The notes: generated from the sequence alone by a model not told the origin. A stretch of 64,000 nt of DNA from Pantoea sp. CCBC3-3-1 (GCF_007981265.1 NZ_CP034363.1:3534001-3598000); one strand, 5' to 3'. Shown: positions 19,511-29,405, counted from the stretch's first letter. Numbers and translations are program-made.

Positions 19511-20133
19511 CAGTAAAATTCAGCACTCAATTGAGTTTCGCGGCTTGGTGCCCAACATCATACTCAGAGCCGGGCGATAACGGAGGGCTGTTCATGGCAC
19601 AAAGCGGACATTTTCCCTGAACTGTAACTAACAGCCTGAAGTCGACGATCGGTGGGCAGCCTGCCCCTGAATGCCGCTTCAGCGGCATGGAGGCACCAGA
19701 TGATGCCACATGTAGGGCCGAAGCTCATTGCGCCGTACGCCCGGCGTAGCCGGTTACACCCTAATAAATCCTGCCCTATCCCTCCCTGAACAGCATGAAC
19801 CCGCTTTCAGCAATGAATACGCTCAGATAACCCCTTTTAACCCCGGTGAGCGGGCTTCGCGGCGCTTGCTACGTGCAGTGCGATATTTCCGGAACCTTAG
19901 CTTGCTGCTGACGCTTAAGGGGGTGTATTGATGCATTCAGCGAAACCATGGAACTTAACAGGGTAGCTGTTTAGCCGAATCGGTTTAGCACTTTCATTTT
20001 TTTTAACTATGCTTACCTCATGCCCGGCTTACAGAGCCGCCTGGTAAAAATTCTTTCATATTCACTGCGTTGCCGCTGGCAGCGCACTGTCTCATCAACT
20101 ACCGGCGTAAAAACCGGTCTTAGAGGAGAAATC
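19511..20133. other. Long non-coding stretch in the accessory zone
   Basis: A 623-base stretch with no gene I can support. It holds a half copy of the dispersed repeat (GGCACAAAGCGGACAT at 19595-19610) and a perfect hairpin ATGCCGC-TTCA-GCGGCAT at 19671-19688. It ends with the leader of the dehydrogenase gene. Short open frames here resemble nothing known. Confidence 0.5.
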
Positions 20134-20997
20134 ATGTCTACAACGCATCGTCCAAAACCTCCCTTCCCGGAACAGCCACAACAGTGGCCTGGCAGCACGA
20201 ACGAAATGCAGCCGAAACCCGACCACGGTGAAACCAGCTACAAAGGCTCCGGCAAGCTAACCGGCAAAAAAGCCATTATCACCGGCGGCGACTCAGGCAT
20301 TGGCCGGGCAGTGGCCATCGCCTACGCCCGTGAAGGCGCCGACGTGCTGATCTCTTACCTTGATGAACATGAAGACGCCAAAGAGACGGCTCGCCTGGTT
20401 GAAGAGGCGGGACAAAAAGCGGTGCTGGTTGCCGGAGACGTTACCGAGTCCGCGCATTGCAGGGACATTGTGCAGAAGGCGGTTGACGCCTTTGGCGAGG
20501 TCAACATCGTGGTCAATAACGCGGCTTTCCAGATGACCCGTAACTCGCTGGAAGAAATCAGCGATGACGAGTTTGACCGCACGATGAAAACCAATCTTTA
20601 TGCGATGTTCCATATCTGCAAGGCTGCGGTTCCGCATATGCCCCCAGGCGGCTCAATTATCAACACCGCCTCGGTCAACGCCGATCAGCCGAAGCCAAAG
20701 CTGATCGCCTACTCCGCGACGAAAGCCGCCATTATCAATTTCTCCGGTAGCCTGGCCGCCCTGCTGGCCGAAAAAGGCATCCGTGCTAACGCCGTGGCGC
20801 CGGGTCCAATCTGGACGCCGTTGATCCCAACTACCATGCCGGTTGAGCAGGTGAAACAGTTTGGTAGCGAAGTGCCGCTTAAGCGCGCGGGTCAACCTGC
20901 CGAACTGGCCGCTCCTTATGTGATGCTGGCCAGCGACGAAGCCAGCTATATCTCCGGCGCGACCATCGCCGTCACCGGCGGCGTTGCCGTTATCTGA
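20134..20997 (+). CDS. Short-chain dehydrogenase, YghA-like
   Basis: A 287-residue SDR oxidoreductase resembling E. coli YghA (294 residues) and Bacillus general-stress dehydrogenases. It has the unusual N-terminal tail PFPEQPQQWPGSTNEMQPKPDHGE. The NAD(P) site is TGGDSGIGRA, NNAA follows, and the catalytic residues are Ser in NTASVN and YSATK (Tyr, Lys). ATG 20134 is chosen over an upstream in-frame ATG because of the AGGAGAA ribosome site. Substrate is unconfirmed; glucose or alcohol/aldehyde have been proposed for relatives. Confidence 0.85.
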   Translation: MSTTHRPKPPFPEQPQQWPGSTNEMQPKPDHGETSYKGSGKLTGKKAIITGGDSGIGRAVAIAYAREGADVLISYLDEHEDAKETARLVEEAGQKAVLVAGDVTESAHCRDIVQKAVDAFGEVNIVVNNAAFQMTRNSLEEISDDEFDRTMKTNLYAMFHICKAAVPHMPPGGSIINTASVNADQPKPKLIAYSATKAAIINFSGSLAALLAEKGIRANAVAPGPIWTPLIPTTMPVEQVKQFGSEVPLKRAGQPAELAAPYVMLASDEASYISGATIAVTGGVAVI

Positions 20998-21103
20998 TTT
21001 TTCCGGCGTCAAGGCCTGACGCCGGTACCGGTTCTTTCCTCGCTGTCACCGCTGAAATATTACCTGCACGGGTAAAGAATCGCTTTCTGTAAGGAGCTGG
21101 ATT

Positions 21104-22171
21104 ATGGACGCTTATCCTTTGCAGCTGACGCTGCCGATGGCTTACCACATCTTCGGCGGAGAGCTGATCAAAACACGTCTGGGCAAGGCGAACCTGCCCG
21201 ATAAACGGATTGCGGAAACCTGGGAAGTCAGCGACGTGGACGGCATGATCGCCACGGTGAAAAACGGCTCGCTGAGCGGTAAAACCCTGCGTGAGCTGGC
21301 TGAACAATTTCCCGACGAGCTGGTTGCGCCCGGCTGGAGAGGCCCGCACTTTCCGCTGCTCACCAAATTCATTGATGCCAGCGGCATGCTGCCGGTGCAT
21401 CTTCACGCCAACGATGAGGCAGCGCAGCGGCTTGAGCAGCAGCCCAATGGCAAAACCGAAGCCTGGCATATTCTCTGGGCCGCACCGGGTGCGACCTGCC
21501 TGGTAGGCATCAAACCGGGTATTGGTCAGCAGCAGCTGCGCGCTGCCCTGCTGGCGGAGAAGTACGATGAGGTGATGCCTCGTAAACCGGTAAAAACGGG
21601 CGATACGTTTTATATTCCTGGCGGCATGCCGCACACGTTCGGGCCGGACACGCTGATTTATGAAATTGAACAAACCTCGAATATTCAACAGCACGCCATG
21701 CCGTGGCGGATGGAAGATGGCAGCAAGCTCTCCGCCCAGGAGCGGGAAAAGAATATTGATGCTCTGCTGGCCGAGCTGCGCCCGGAACTCACTACTGAAC
21801 CCCAGCCGGGCCTGAAGCTGGAAGAAACGTCCCAGCTGCGCCGCCTGATCTGCTGCGCCGGGCCTTATTTCGCGCTGGAGCGCTGGAAGCTGTCGGGTTC
21901 ATACCGTTATCAGTACAGCGGCGCCCGCATCGTCTCCAGCCTTGGCGACCCGCTACAAATTACCGCTAATGGAGAAAGCTGGACGCTGGAGCGCGCAGAA
22001 ACCTTCCTGCTGCCTTCCGCGCTCGGCGACGTCACCTTTAGCGGCAAAAGTGAGGTGCTGGTAGGCTACGTGCCTGATTTACAAAAAGATGTTATCGCAC
22101 CTTTGCAGGCGCTTGGCTACAGCGAGCACGCTATTGCCCAACTGGGTGATGTGCACGACAAACTGCGTTAG
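21104..22171 (+). CDS. Class I mannose-6-phosphate isomerase family protein
   Basis: A 355-residue type I phosphomannose isomerase homologue of the short (Bacillus-like) kind. Zinc-site stretches are LPVHLHANDEAA, KTEAWHIL (Glu) and FYIPGGMPHTFGP (His). It would interconvert mannose 6-phosphate and fructose 6-phosphate, or act on a related sugar. The core ManA is expected elsewhere on the chromosome, so this may be a paralogue with other specificity. Ribosome site AAGGAG precedes the ATG. The next gene starts 8 bases after its stop, so the two form an operon. Confidence 0.78.
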   Translation: MDAYPLQLTLPMAYHIFGGELIKTRLGKANLPDKRIAETWEVSDVDGMIATVKNGSLSGKTLRELAEQFPDELVAPGWRGPHFPLLTKFIDASGMLPVHLHANDEAAQRLEQQPNGKTEAWHILWAAPGATCLVGIKPGIGQQQLRAALLAEKYDEVMPRKPVKTGDTFYIPGGMPHTFGPDTLIYEIEQTSNIQQHAMPWRMEDGSKLSAQEREKNIDALLAELRPELTTEPQPGLKLEETSQLRRLICCAGPYFALERWKLSGSYRYQYSGARIVSSLGDPLQITANGESWTLERAETFLLPSALGDVTFSGKSEVLVGYVPDLQKDVIAPLQALGYSEHAIAQLGDVHDKLR

Positions 22172-22179
22172 GAGATTCT

Positions 22180-22938
22180 ATGCTGCCTTACAGCCTGCAT
22201 GGCCAGGCAACCGACACGCCGACGTTCGTGCTGTTGCACTATCTTGGCGGTTCACGCCATACCTGGTATCCGACTATTTGCTGGCTGGACGCCCATCATC
22301 AATGCGTTGCGCTGGATACGCCCGGCTTCGGTGACGCTCATCATATTGAAGGCTACGACGTGGCCGCTATGGTTGCGCACGTCGATCGAACAATTCGTCA
22401 ACTGGAACTGCGTAATTGCATTCTGGTGGGCCATTCCATGACCGGAAAAGTGGCGCTGGCCCTGGCGGCAGAGCAGCCGGACTACCTGCGAGGGCTGGTA
22501 CTGGTTGCGCCCTCACCGCCGGGACCCCAGCCGATGACTGACGAAGCCAGGCAGAGCCAGATTGCGTATCGTGCCAGCCGGAAGGAAGCTGAAGCCTTTG
22601 TGGACACCGCAGCCCACGATCGCCTGCCCGATCTCCTGCGCGAGATTGCCATCCACGACGCGCAGCGTGCCAACCTTAATGCCTGGCGTGCCTGGCCGGA
22701 ACAAGGCAGCCGCGAAGACTGGACCAGCCGCATCGGACGGGTTGACTGTCCGGCCTTGTTGGTGGCCGGCTCGGAAGATGACCAGGTGCCGTCGGCGGAG
22801 GAGCAAAAGCAGCTGACGCTTTCACATTTGCCCAACGGACGACTGGAGGTGATAGCCAGCGCCGGGCATCTGATGCCGATGCAAACGCCTGAAACGCTGG
22901 CGAAACTGATGCTGGATTTTGCTGCCGAACTGGCTTAA
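22180..22938 (+). CDS. Alpha/beta hydrolase downstream of phosphomannose isomerase homologue
   Basis: A 252-residue alpha/beta hydrolase. LLHYLGGSRHTW is the oxyanion region, VGHSMTGKVAL has the nucleophile serine, GSEDDQVP contains the acidic residue and SAGHLMPMQTPE the histidine. Ribosome site AGGAG lies 5 bases before the ATG, and the stop of the isomerase gene is 8 bases away. The physiological substrate is unknown; coupling to the isomerase suggests a sugar-related ester. Confidence 0.78.
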   Translation: MLPYSLHGQATDTPTFVLLHYLGGSRHTWYPTICWLDAHHQCVALDTPGFGDAHHIEGYDVAAMVAHVDRTIRQLELRNCILVGHSMTGKVALALAAEQPDYLRGLVLVAPSPPGPQPMTDEARQSQIAYRASRKEAEAFVDTAAHDRLPDLLREIAIHDAQRANLNAWRAWPEQGSREDWTSRIGRVDCPALLVAGSEDDQVPSAEEQKQLTLSHLPNGRLEVIASAGHLMPMQTPETLAKLMLDFAAELA

Positions 22939-23106
22939 ACGGACGGGGAGAAATCCCCGCTCCCCTTTCCCTTCCGTTTGTCTTATCCATTTTCCTTATC
23001 AGCCCGTGCAATCATGTCACACTTCGCCGTCGTGTTAACGGCATTGCTATGTTAAAAATGGTTGCCTGAATAATAATTTATTTCCCCTCTGCCAACAGGA
23101 GGCCCG

Positions 23107-24015
23107 GTGGAAAGACTGGACTGCGAAAGAATGTTTATCGCCGTAATGGAAACAGGGAGCTTCACCGCCGCCGCTAAACGCATCGGCACCAGTCATGGTC
23201 AGGCTTCCAAACTCGTTTCTCGCCTTGAGAATGAGTTAGGTGTGCAGCTGTTTCGTCGCAGCACTCGCGCGCTGACCGCTACCGATCCTGGCATTGCCTA
23301 TTACGATAAAATCCGAACGGTGGTCGCCGAATATGATGCGCTGAATGATGCTATTCGTAACAGTTCCGCGTCGCCAGCAGGACGGATACGCATTTCCGTG
23401 CCGGTGACGTTTGGCACCCGGCAGCTGACGCAGCCACTGATCGCCTTTGCCCGACGCTATCCCGACATTGAAATTGACGTCAGTTTTGCCGACCGCGTGG
23501 TCAACGTGGTGGATGAAGGTTTTGATCTGGCGCTGCGCATTGGTAACCTGGCGGACAGCAGTCTGATAGCGAGAAAGCTTTGCGATATCCATATTCTGAC
23601 CGTCGCCTCGCCGCACTATCTGGCGCAAAAAGGCATACCTGAACACTTGCAGGCGCTGGCAGAGCATGATTGCATTATTGATACCAACTTTCGCGACCCT
23701 TTCCGCTGGGCTTTCCAGCAGGATGAACAAGTGTTGCCACTGCCGGTGAACGCACGGCTGAAATTTTCGAATGCGGAAGTTTGTCTTGAAGCGGCCGCTG
23801 GCGGCCTTGGCATCGCCCGCGTTCCGACCTTTGTCGCCAGTGAGGCGCTAAGACAAAAATCGGTGGTGCCCGTGCTGGAAGATTTTGCCTTGCCGCCACT
23901 GGGCCTGTTTGCCGTCTATCCTCCGGCAAAATATCTTGCACACAAATCCCGCACCTTTATCGACTTTCTGGTTGAAAATTTCGCGGGTCAGCCTGAGTGG
24001 GAAAAAGGCTGGTGA
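23107..24015 (+). CDS. LysR-family transcriptional regulator
   Basis: A 302-residue LysR regulator. The helix-turn-helix is in SFTAAAKRIGTSHGQASKLVSRLE, followed by ALTATDPG and a periplasmic-binding-like effector domain. Start is GTG with a CAGGAGG ribosome site 5 bases upstream. It has the shape of the CrgA/DhcR-like group often placed next to oxidoreductase or DoxX genes. The DoxX gene follows in the same direction after 101 bases and is the likely target or partner. Effector unknown. Confidence 0.82.
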   Translation: MERLDCERMFIAVMETGSFTAAAKRIGTSHGQASKLVSRLENELGVQLFRRSTRALTATDPGIAYYDKIRTVVAEYDALNDAIRNSSASPAGRIRISVPVTFGTRQLTQPLIAFARRYPDIEIDVSFADRVVNVVDEGFDLALRIGNLADSSLIARKLCDIHILTVASPHYLAQKGIPEHLQALAEHDCIIDTNFRDPFRWAFQQDEQVLPLPVNARLKFSNAEVCLEAAAGGLGIARVPTFVASEALRQKSVVPVLEDFALPPLGLFAVYPPAKYLAHKSRTFIDFLVENFAGQPEWEKGW

Positions 24016-24116
24016 CCATTTCCATTCAGGAACAAATCTTGCGCTAAATAAGCGGATAATCATCATTCTGGAAATAAGTTATCTTCCTTTCATCAACTGA
24101 CTGAGAGGAAATCATC

Positions 24117-24524
24117 ATGACCGACAACCGTACTGCACCCTTTGCTGCTTTGATACTGCGTATCTCGTCAGGCATTCTGTTTCTCGCCCACTTCGGCCTG
24201 AAATTCTTTGTCTTTACTCCCGCTGGCACCGCCAAATTTTTTGCTTCGCTGGGACTGCCCGGCGGCCTCGCTTATCCGATCATGGCCGTTGAGCTGATCG
24301 GCGGTATCGCCCTGATCCTCGGGGCCTGGACGCGCATTGTCGCCGTTGTGCTGATCCCGGTGCTGCTGGGTGCCATCGCTACCGTTCACGGCCCGGCAGG
24401 GTTTTTCTTTACCGATACCAACGGCGGCTGGGAGTTTCCCGCGTTCTGGATTATCGGTTTGATCACGCTTGCGCTAATGGGCGATGGCAAATATGCCATC
24501 AGGCCAACGCTGGCAGGACGCTGA
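24117..24524 (+). CDS. DoxX-family membrane protein
   Basis: A 135-residue inner-membrane protein with four hydrophobic segments. LILRISSGILFLAHFGLKFF, FFASLGLPGGLAYPIMAVELIGG (in parts) and GAWTRIVAVVLIP are the DoxX pattern. Ribosome site GAGGAAATC precedes the ATG. DoxX proteins are linked to quinone or thiosulfate oxidation and to redox stress, but most have no proven function. Confidence 0.8.
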   Translation: MTDNRTAPFAALILRISSGILFLAHFGLKFFVFTPAGTAKFFASLGLPGGLAYPIMAVELIGGIALILGAWTRIVAVVLIPVLLGAIATVHGPAGFFFTDTNGGWEFPAFWIIGLITLALMGDGKYAIRPTLAGR

Positions 24525-24745
24525 TGGCGATTGCTGACCGGCTAAAGCCTGTACCCGTCTTACGCTAAGTCCTGACGGCCGTTTTTCTGCCGATCAGGAT
24601 TTTTGCGTGAAGGGCGTTCGGTTGAACGATAAAACAAATAATTAACACCCGTGGTTTAAACAGGTTTATATTATTTTTTAATCAGTTATCAATCCGTTAG
24701 CCCGGCCGCCCGCACTGACAGGGCCGCCACAGAGAGGAACAGCGC

Positions 24746-25867
24746 GTGGTAATAACCATCCCGGAACACCTGATCCCGACCGATCCCCGCTTCGGTTGCG
24801 GCCCATCCCTGATTGAACTCGATGACCTGACCCGTTTGCAGGAGTACGGGCCGCATCTGTTGGGAACCAGCCATCGTAAAGAACCCGTGCGGGCTTTGTG
24901 CCGCGACATTCAGCAAAATCTAAGGGCCTTTTTATCGGTCCCGGATGATTACAGCATCGTATTGGGTAACGGTGGCGCAACGGCGCTGTTCGATATGGTT
25001 GGGCTGGGACTGGTCAGAAAGCGCATTGCTCACCACGTTTGCGGCGAATTTTCCGATAAGTGGTTTAAAGCCTCCGATCGCATTCCCTGGATCGAAGCGC
25101 AGAAAGTGGCGGTGGATTATGGTCAGGCCAATCAGACGTTTGTTACTGAAAACGTTGATGTGGTGGCCTGCACGCTGAATGAAACATCGACAGGTGTCAT
25201 GAATCCACGTTTGCCTGAAGTGGGTGAAGCGTGCCTGCTGGCCGTTGATGCCACCAGCGGTGCCGGACAAATTGCCTGTGACTTATCACGCGTGGATCTG
25301 TTCTTTTTCTCGCCACAAAAAGTTTTCGCCAGCGAAGGCGGACTGTTCGTGGCTATTTTGTCGCCCAAAGCCAAAGCACGGGTAGCCGAGATCGCCGCCG
25401 ACAGTAACCGCTATATTCCTGTGTTCGCCGACTGGCGTCTGGCGCTGAGCAACAGCGAGCAGCAGCAAACTTACAATACGCCAGCCGTGGTCACGCTGTT
25501 TCTCTTTGCCAGACAGGCGCAGCGGATGAATCAGCTGGGATTTGCCGAGGTCGAGCGTCAGGCCGCAGCCAAAGCAGAATGGATCTACCAGTGGGCGGAG
25601 CAAAAAGCATATCTGTCCGCTTACGTCACAGATCCTGAATTCCGTTCCACTACGGTAGCCGCGATTGATGTCGCCGAACGAATTTCCGTCGATAAATTAA
25701 CGCGTTTTTTGGATGAGCAAGGACTGGTACACGGTATTGAAGGCTATCGGGCATTGGGCCGCAACCAGCTGCGGATTGCGCTGTTCCACAATATCGCTTA
25801 TGCCGATCTGCAAAAGCTTACCGCGCTGATCGACTATCTGATTGAAAGCAAAGAATTTAACGCTTGA
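24746..25867 (+). CDS. Phosphoserine aminotransferase, actinobacterial-type SerC
   Basis: A 373-residue PLP-dependent aminotransferase resembling the mycobacterial SerC group rather than the enterobacterial SerC. It has PTDPRFGCGPSLI, the LLGTSHRKEPV segment, GNGGATALFD, NETSTGV, VDATSGAG, and FFSPQKVFASEGGLF with the PLP lysine K192. The tail GYRALGRNQLRIALF also matches. Expected reaction: 3-phosphohydroxypyruvate plus glutamate to phosphoserine. The start is GTG with AGAGAGGA upstream. It stands alone. The usual enterobacterial serC next to aroA is not in this window, so redundancy is presumed but not shown. Confidence 0.8.
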   Translation: MVITIPEHLIPTDPRFGCGPSLIELDDLTRLQEYGPHLLGTSHRKEPVRALCRDIQQNLRAFLSVPDDYSIVLGNGGATALFDMVGLGLVRKRIAHHVCGEFSDKWFKASDRIPWIEAQKVAVDYGQANQTFVTENVDVVACTLNETSTGVMNPRLPEVGEACLLAVDATSGAGQIACDLSRVDLFFFSPQKVFASEGGLFVAILSPKAKARVAEIAADSNRYIPVFADWRLALSNSEQQQTYNTPAVVTLFLFARQAQRMNQLGFAEVERQAAAKAEWIYQWAEQKAYLSAYVTDPEFRSTTVAAIDVAERISVDKLTRFLDEQGLVHGIEGYRALGRNQLRIALFHNIAYADLQKLTALIDYLIESKEFNA

Positions 25868-26029
25868 TGCCTAAGGTGCGGCTGTCCGGTATTAGCAGGA
25901 TGGCTGCATTTAGCATTCACATCAGCAAACAGGCAGTTTTGAGCAATAAAAGGAAAGTACGACGAAAAACAGCGCGTGAATCGCAATGATTATCTAAATA
26001 AGGAATGCTGGAGCAGAGAAGAAAGGATT

Positions 26030-26105
<76 letters not shown>

Positions 26106-26151
26106 ACAACAAAAAACCGGTTTTTCGCGGCCAAATCGTCTGGTGAAGATT

Positions 26152-26227
<76 letters not shown>

Positions 26228-26261
26228 GAGCCGAAAAACCTTTGTCGTCTTGACGGCGTGG

Positions 26262-26290
26262 ATAATATGAAACGAGGCAAGGGGTGTCAA
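26262..26290 (-). promoter_or_regulatory. Sigma-70 promoter of the tRNA-Ala pair
   Basis: On the minus strand TTGACA (26290-26285), a 17-base spacer and TATTAT (26267-26262), followed by a GC-rich discriminator CCACGCCG. This is typical of stringently controlled stable-RNA promoters. Confidence 0.88.
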
Positions 26291-26642
26291 CGGCAAATTC
26301 ACAATCTGTGTTTGATCGCTGAAAAAGAAGCCAGAAGAGCGGTGCCGTGATGATATTTACAGCAACAGCGGCAGCATAATCCTCCTCAATACTACCGACG
26401 GTGGCGATCAAATGATGCCCAGAACGCAATTAATCGATGTTCAGGCTGCAATCACGAGACGTGCCAACCAATCCTGTAAACAGAGCGTTAAAACCCCGTT
26501 TTATTACGCTTGTTTTTGTTAATTTCCCGTGCAAAACTTCTCGCGTTTTCGAAGGCCAGTCCCCTGCCCACGCCGGATACACGCGTTTCCGCTGCGGTGG
26601 ATTTAGCCATTCTTCCTTTACTACACCAGAATCAGAGCCACT
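26291..26642. other. Gap between tRNA-Ala promoter and FNT transporter
   Basis: No gene or clear regulatory site seen in this stretch. Confidence 0.4.
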
Positions 26643-27425
26643 ATGTCCTTGCATTCACCTAAAGAAATCGCGGCGGTCGCCATTCAGGCCGGTATCGCCA
26701 AAAGTCATTCTTCTGTCGCTAACCTGCTCATCCTGGGTTTTTTAGCTGGTGCTTTTATTGCCATCGGCTTTTTACTGGATTTGCACGTCATTAACCAACT
26801 GCCTGCGGACTGGGGTTCGTTTGGCGGTCTGCTGGGCGCAGCCGTGTTCCCGGTCGGTATTATTCTCACCGTGCTGGCTGGCGGTGAATTGCTTACCGGC
26901 AATATGATGACCATGCCAATTGCTTTCTTTGCCCGCAAAGTAAGCGGATATGGCGTAATTCGTAACTGGTTCTGGGTCACCATCGCCAACTTTATTGGCA
27001 GTATTGCGGTTGCCTGGTTCTTTGGTCATCTGCTGGGCATGACGGAAGGCGACTATCTGAAAAAGACCGTCGCGATAGCAACAGCTAAAGTCCATACCGA
27101 TTTTATGCACGCGTTTATTTCAGGTATTGGCTGTAACTGGCTGGTTTGTCTGGCGACCTGGCTGGCTTTTGCCAGTAAAGATGTGGTCGGTAAAATCTTC
27201 GGTATGTGGTTCCCGGTAATGGCTTTCGTTGCCATTGGTTTCCAGCACGTCGTGGCAAATATGTTTATTGTTCCTGCGGCTATTTTTGCTGGCCAGCTGA
27301 GCTGGGCCGACTATCTGCCAAACTTTGCGGCGGTATTTTTAGGTAATACCGTTGGCGGCGCAGTCTTTGTTGGTCTTGCCTACTATATGGCTTATCGCCC
27401 ACAAACTCAGTCTGCTTCCGTATAA
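26643..27425 (+). CDS. Formate/nitrite transporter (FNT) family channel
   Basis: A 260-residue inner-membrane FNT-family protein with six hydrophobic segments. It carries GGELLTGNMM, NFIGSIAVAWFF, the GIGCNWLVCLATWLA stretch and GFQHVVANMF, whose histidine is the conserved central pore histidine. Such channels move formate, nitrite or related small anions. It resembles Bacillus YwcJ-type more than FocA or NirC, so the anion is not assigned. No strong ribosome site is seen before the ATG. Confidence 0.82.
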   Translation: MSLHSPKEIAAVAIQAGIAKSHSSVANLLILGFLAGAFIAIGFLLDLHVINQLPADWGSFGGLLGAAVFPVGIILTVLAGGELLTGNMMTMPIAFFARKVSGYGVIRNWFWVTIANFIGSIAVAWFFGHLLGMTEGDYLKKTVAIATAKVHTDFMHAFISGIGCNWLVCLATWLAFASKDVVGKIFGMWFPVMAFVAIGFQHVVANMFIVPAAIFAGQLSWADYLPNFAAVFLGNTVGGAVFVGLAYYMAYRPQTQSASV

Positions 27426-27585
27426 GGCCATCGCCTGTTTCCCTCTGTCAGCAGGCAGAGGGAACGCCCAAATTCAATCTCCCGTTTAGTAACAGCTTCG
27501 GATAACTCTTATCTGTTAGTTGTTCAGACAATAAATTCCTGTAATATGTCCTCGTTACATATAAACGCAAAAAGGATATTGCATA

Positions 27586-27945
27586 ATGAAAAAGGAATGG
27601 TTAACGCCGGAAGAACTGGCGCAGGAAACGGGTTTTAGTCGTCAAACGATTAATAAATGGGTCAAGAAAGAACAGTGGACTACCGTGCCGAAACCCGGTG
27701 TTCAGGGCGGAAAAGCCCGAATGATCCATATTGACGAGAATGTCAGAAACTTTCTCAAGTCGACCCGCCATGTTGCTGAGCCGACAGCCACCTACCGCGT
27801 CACCCAAAACTCTCTCCCTGCACTGTTAATGACGTCTCTTCAACAGATGAACAGCGAAGAACAAGAAAAGCTTTACGCTCTATTGTTACGCGAAGGCATA
27901 CAGGGGATGCTGCTCCGACTCGATATTTCTCAGTCTGAGACGTAA
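27586..27945 (+). CDS. yfeC: YfeC-like DNA-binding protein
   Basis: A 119-residue putative regulator. The N-terminus is a helix-turn-helix (LTPEELAQETGFSRQTINKWVKKEQW) followed by PKPGVQGGKAR, the YfeC/YfeD signature, with a C-terminal helix SLQQMNSEEQEKLYALLLREG. E. coli yfeC is also next to gltX. Ribosome site AAAGGA precedes the ATG. It converges on gltX with a shared strong terminator. Targets are unknown. Confidence 0.85.
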   Translation: MKKEWLTPEELAQETGFSRQTINKWVKKEQWTTVPKPGVQGGKARMIHIDENVRNFLKSTRHVAEPTATYRVTQNSLPALLMTSLQQMNSEEQEKLYALLLREGIQGMLLRLDISQSET

Positions 27946-27974
27946 AAAAAAACCGGCCAGCTGGCCGGTTTATT
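27944..27974. terminator. Bidirectional terminator between yfeC-like gene and gltX
   Basis: Perfect 20-bp palindrome AACCGGCCAGCTGGCCGGTT with an A run on the left and TTATTGTTT on the right, between convergent genes. Confidence 0.88.
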
Positions 27975-27989
27975 GTTTCTGCCTTAACG

Positions 27990-29405
27990 TCAGGCCTGAG
28001 CTTCACGGGCTGCAATGTAGCCCAACGCTTTTTCAATTCGCGCAATGGTGCGAGAGCGACCAATAGCCTGTACCGTAACGTCCAGCGCTGGCGACTGGCC
28101 TGCACCGGTCACCGCTACACGCAGCGGCATACCGACTTTACCCATTCCCACTTCCAGCTCGTCTGCCGCTGCCTGAATCGCCTGATGCACATTTTCCGCG
28201 CTCCAGTCGGCAACCGCGGCCAGCTTATCACGCACGACCTCCAGCGGCTGGCGAGCGACCGGACGCAGATGTTTTTTCGCGGCATCCGCATCGAACTCTT
28301 CAAAATCCTCATAGAAATAGCGACAGGAAGCCGCCATCTCTTTTAGCGTTTTGCAGCGTTCGCCCAGCAGTTTAACCAGCTGAGCCAGTTCAGGCCCGGT
28401 GCGGGTGTCGATGTTTTCCTGCTCGATATGCCATTGCAGATGCGTGGCGACATATTCCGGTGCCAGCGTGGTGATGTAATGATGGTTCAGCCACTGCAAT
28501 TTTTCAGTATTGAACGCGCTGGCCGATTTGCTGACCGCATTGAGATCAAACATCTGCTTCATTTCTTCAATGCTGAAAATTTCCTGATCGCCATGAGACC
28601 AGCCCAGACGCACCAGATAGTTCAGCAGCGCTTCAGGCAGGTAGCCATCATCGCGATACTGCATCACGCCTACCGCGCCGTGACGCTTGGAGAGCTTTTT
28701 ACCGTCATCACCGAGGATCATCGAAACGTGCGCATAGACCGGAACCTGTGCACCAATCGCTTTCAGGATATTAATCTGACGCGGCGTGTTATTGATATGG
28801 TCTTCGCCACGGATAACGTGGGTGATTTCCATATCCCAGTCATCGATCACGACACAGAAGTTGTAGGTCGGGGCGCCATCGGTACGACGAATGATCAGAT
28901 CGTCCAGTTCCTGGTTGCTGAACTCGATTGGGCCACGGATCTGGTCGTCAAAAATCACCGATCCTTCCTGCGGGTTGCGGAAACGCACGACGCAAGGCTC
29001 ATCAGCAGCATGATGTTCGTGGCTGTCACGGCAGCGGCCGTCATAGCGAGGTTTTTCATTGTTCGCCATTTGCGATTCACGCAAGGCTTCCAGACGTTCT
29101 TTGGAGCAGTAGCATTTGTACGCTGTACCCGCGTCCAGCATTTCGTCGATAACGGCGTTATAACGATCAAAACGTTTGGTCTGATAATACGGGCCTTCGT
29201 CCCAGTCGAGGTTCAGCCAGTTCATGCCATCCATAATCGCGTCGATAGCCTGCTGCGTTGAACGTTCCAGATCCGTATCTTCGATACGCAGTACAAATTC
29301 ACCGCCCTGATTGCGGGCAAACAGCCAGGAATAGAGTGCGGTACGAGCGCCGCCAACGTGCAGGTAGCCAGTTGGGCTTGGGGCGAAGCGGGTTTTGATT
29401 TTCAT
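27990..29405 (-). CDS. gltX: Glutamyl-tRNA synthetase
   Basis: A 471-residue class I aminoacyl-tRNA synthetase charging tRNA-Glu, identical in length to the E. coli enzyme. The HIGH-type motif is [17 protein letters not shown] and the KMSKS-type motif is [12 protein letters not shown] zinc-like CYCSKE stretch is also present. The reading frame stays open far upstream through the tRNA genes on the opposite strand, but ATG 29405 ([13 protein letters not shown]) is the true start. It is divergent from the valine tRNA operon. Confidence 0.97.
   Translation of the reverse strand: MKIKTRFAPSPTGYLHVGGARTALYSWLFARNQGGEFVLRIEDTDLERSTQQAIDAIMDGMNWLNLDWDEGPYYQTKRFDRYNAVIDEMLDAGTAYKCYCSKERLEALRESQMANNEKPRYDGRCRDSHEHHAADEPCVVRFRNPQEGSVIFDDQIRGPIEFSNQELDDLIIRRTDGAPTYNFCVVIDDWDMEITHVIRGEDHINNTPRQINILKAIGAQVPVYAHVSMILGDDGKKLSKRHGAVGVMQYRDDGYLPEALLNYLVRLGWSHGDQEIFSIEEMKQMFDLNAVSKSASAFNTEKLQWLNHHYITTLAPEYVATHLQWHIEQENIDTRTGPELAQLVKLLGERCKTLKEMAASCRYFYEDFEEFDADAAKKHLRPVARQPLEVVRDKLAAVADWSAENVHQAIQAAADELEVGMGKVGMPLRVAVTGAGQSPALDVTVQAIGRSRTIARIEKALGYIAAREAQA

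Noticed and set aside
19728..19931. 67-codon plus-strand frame in the long gap
   Set aside because: No ribosome site or domain was seen.
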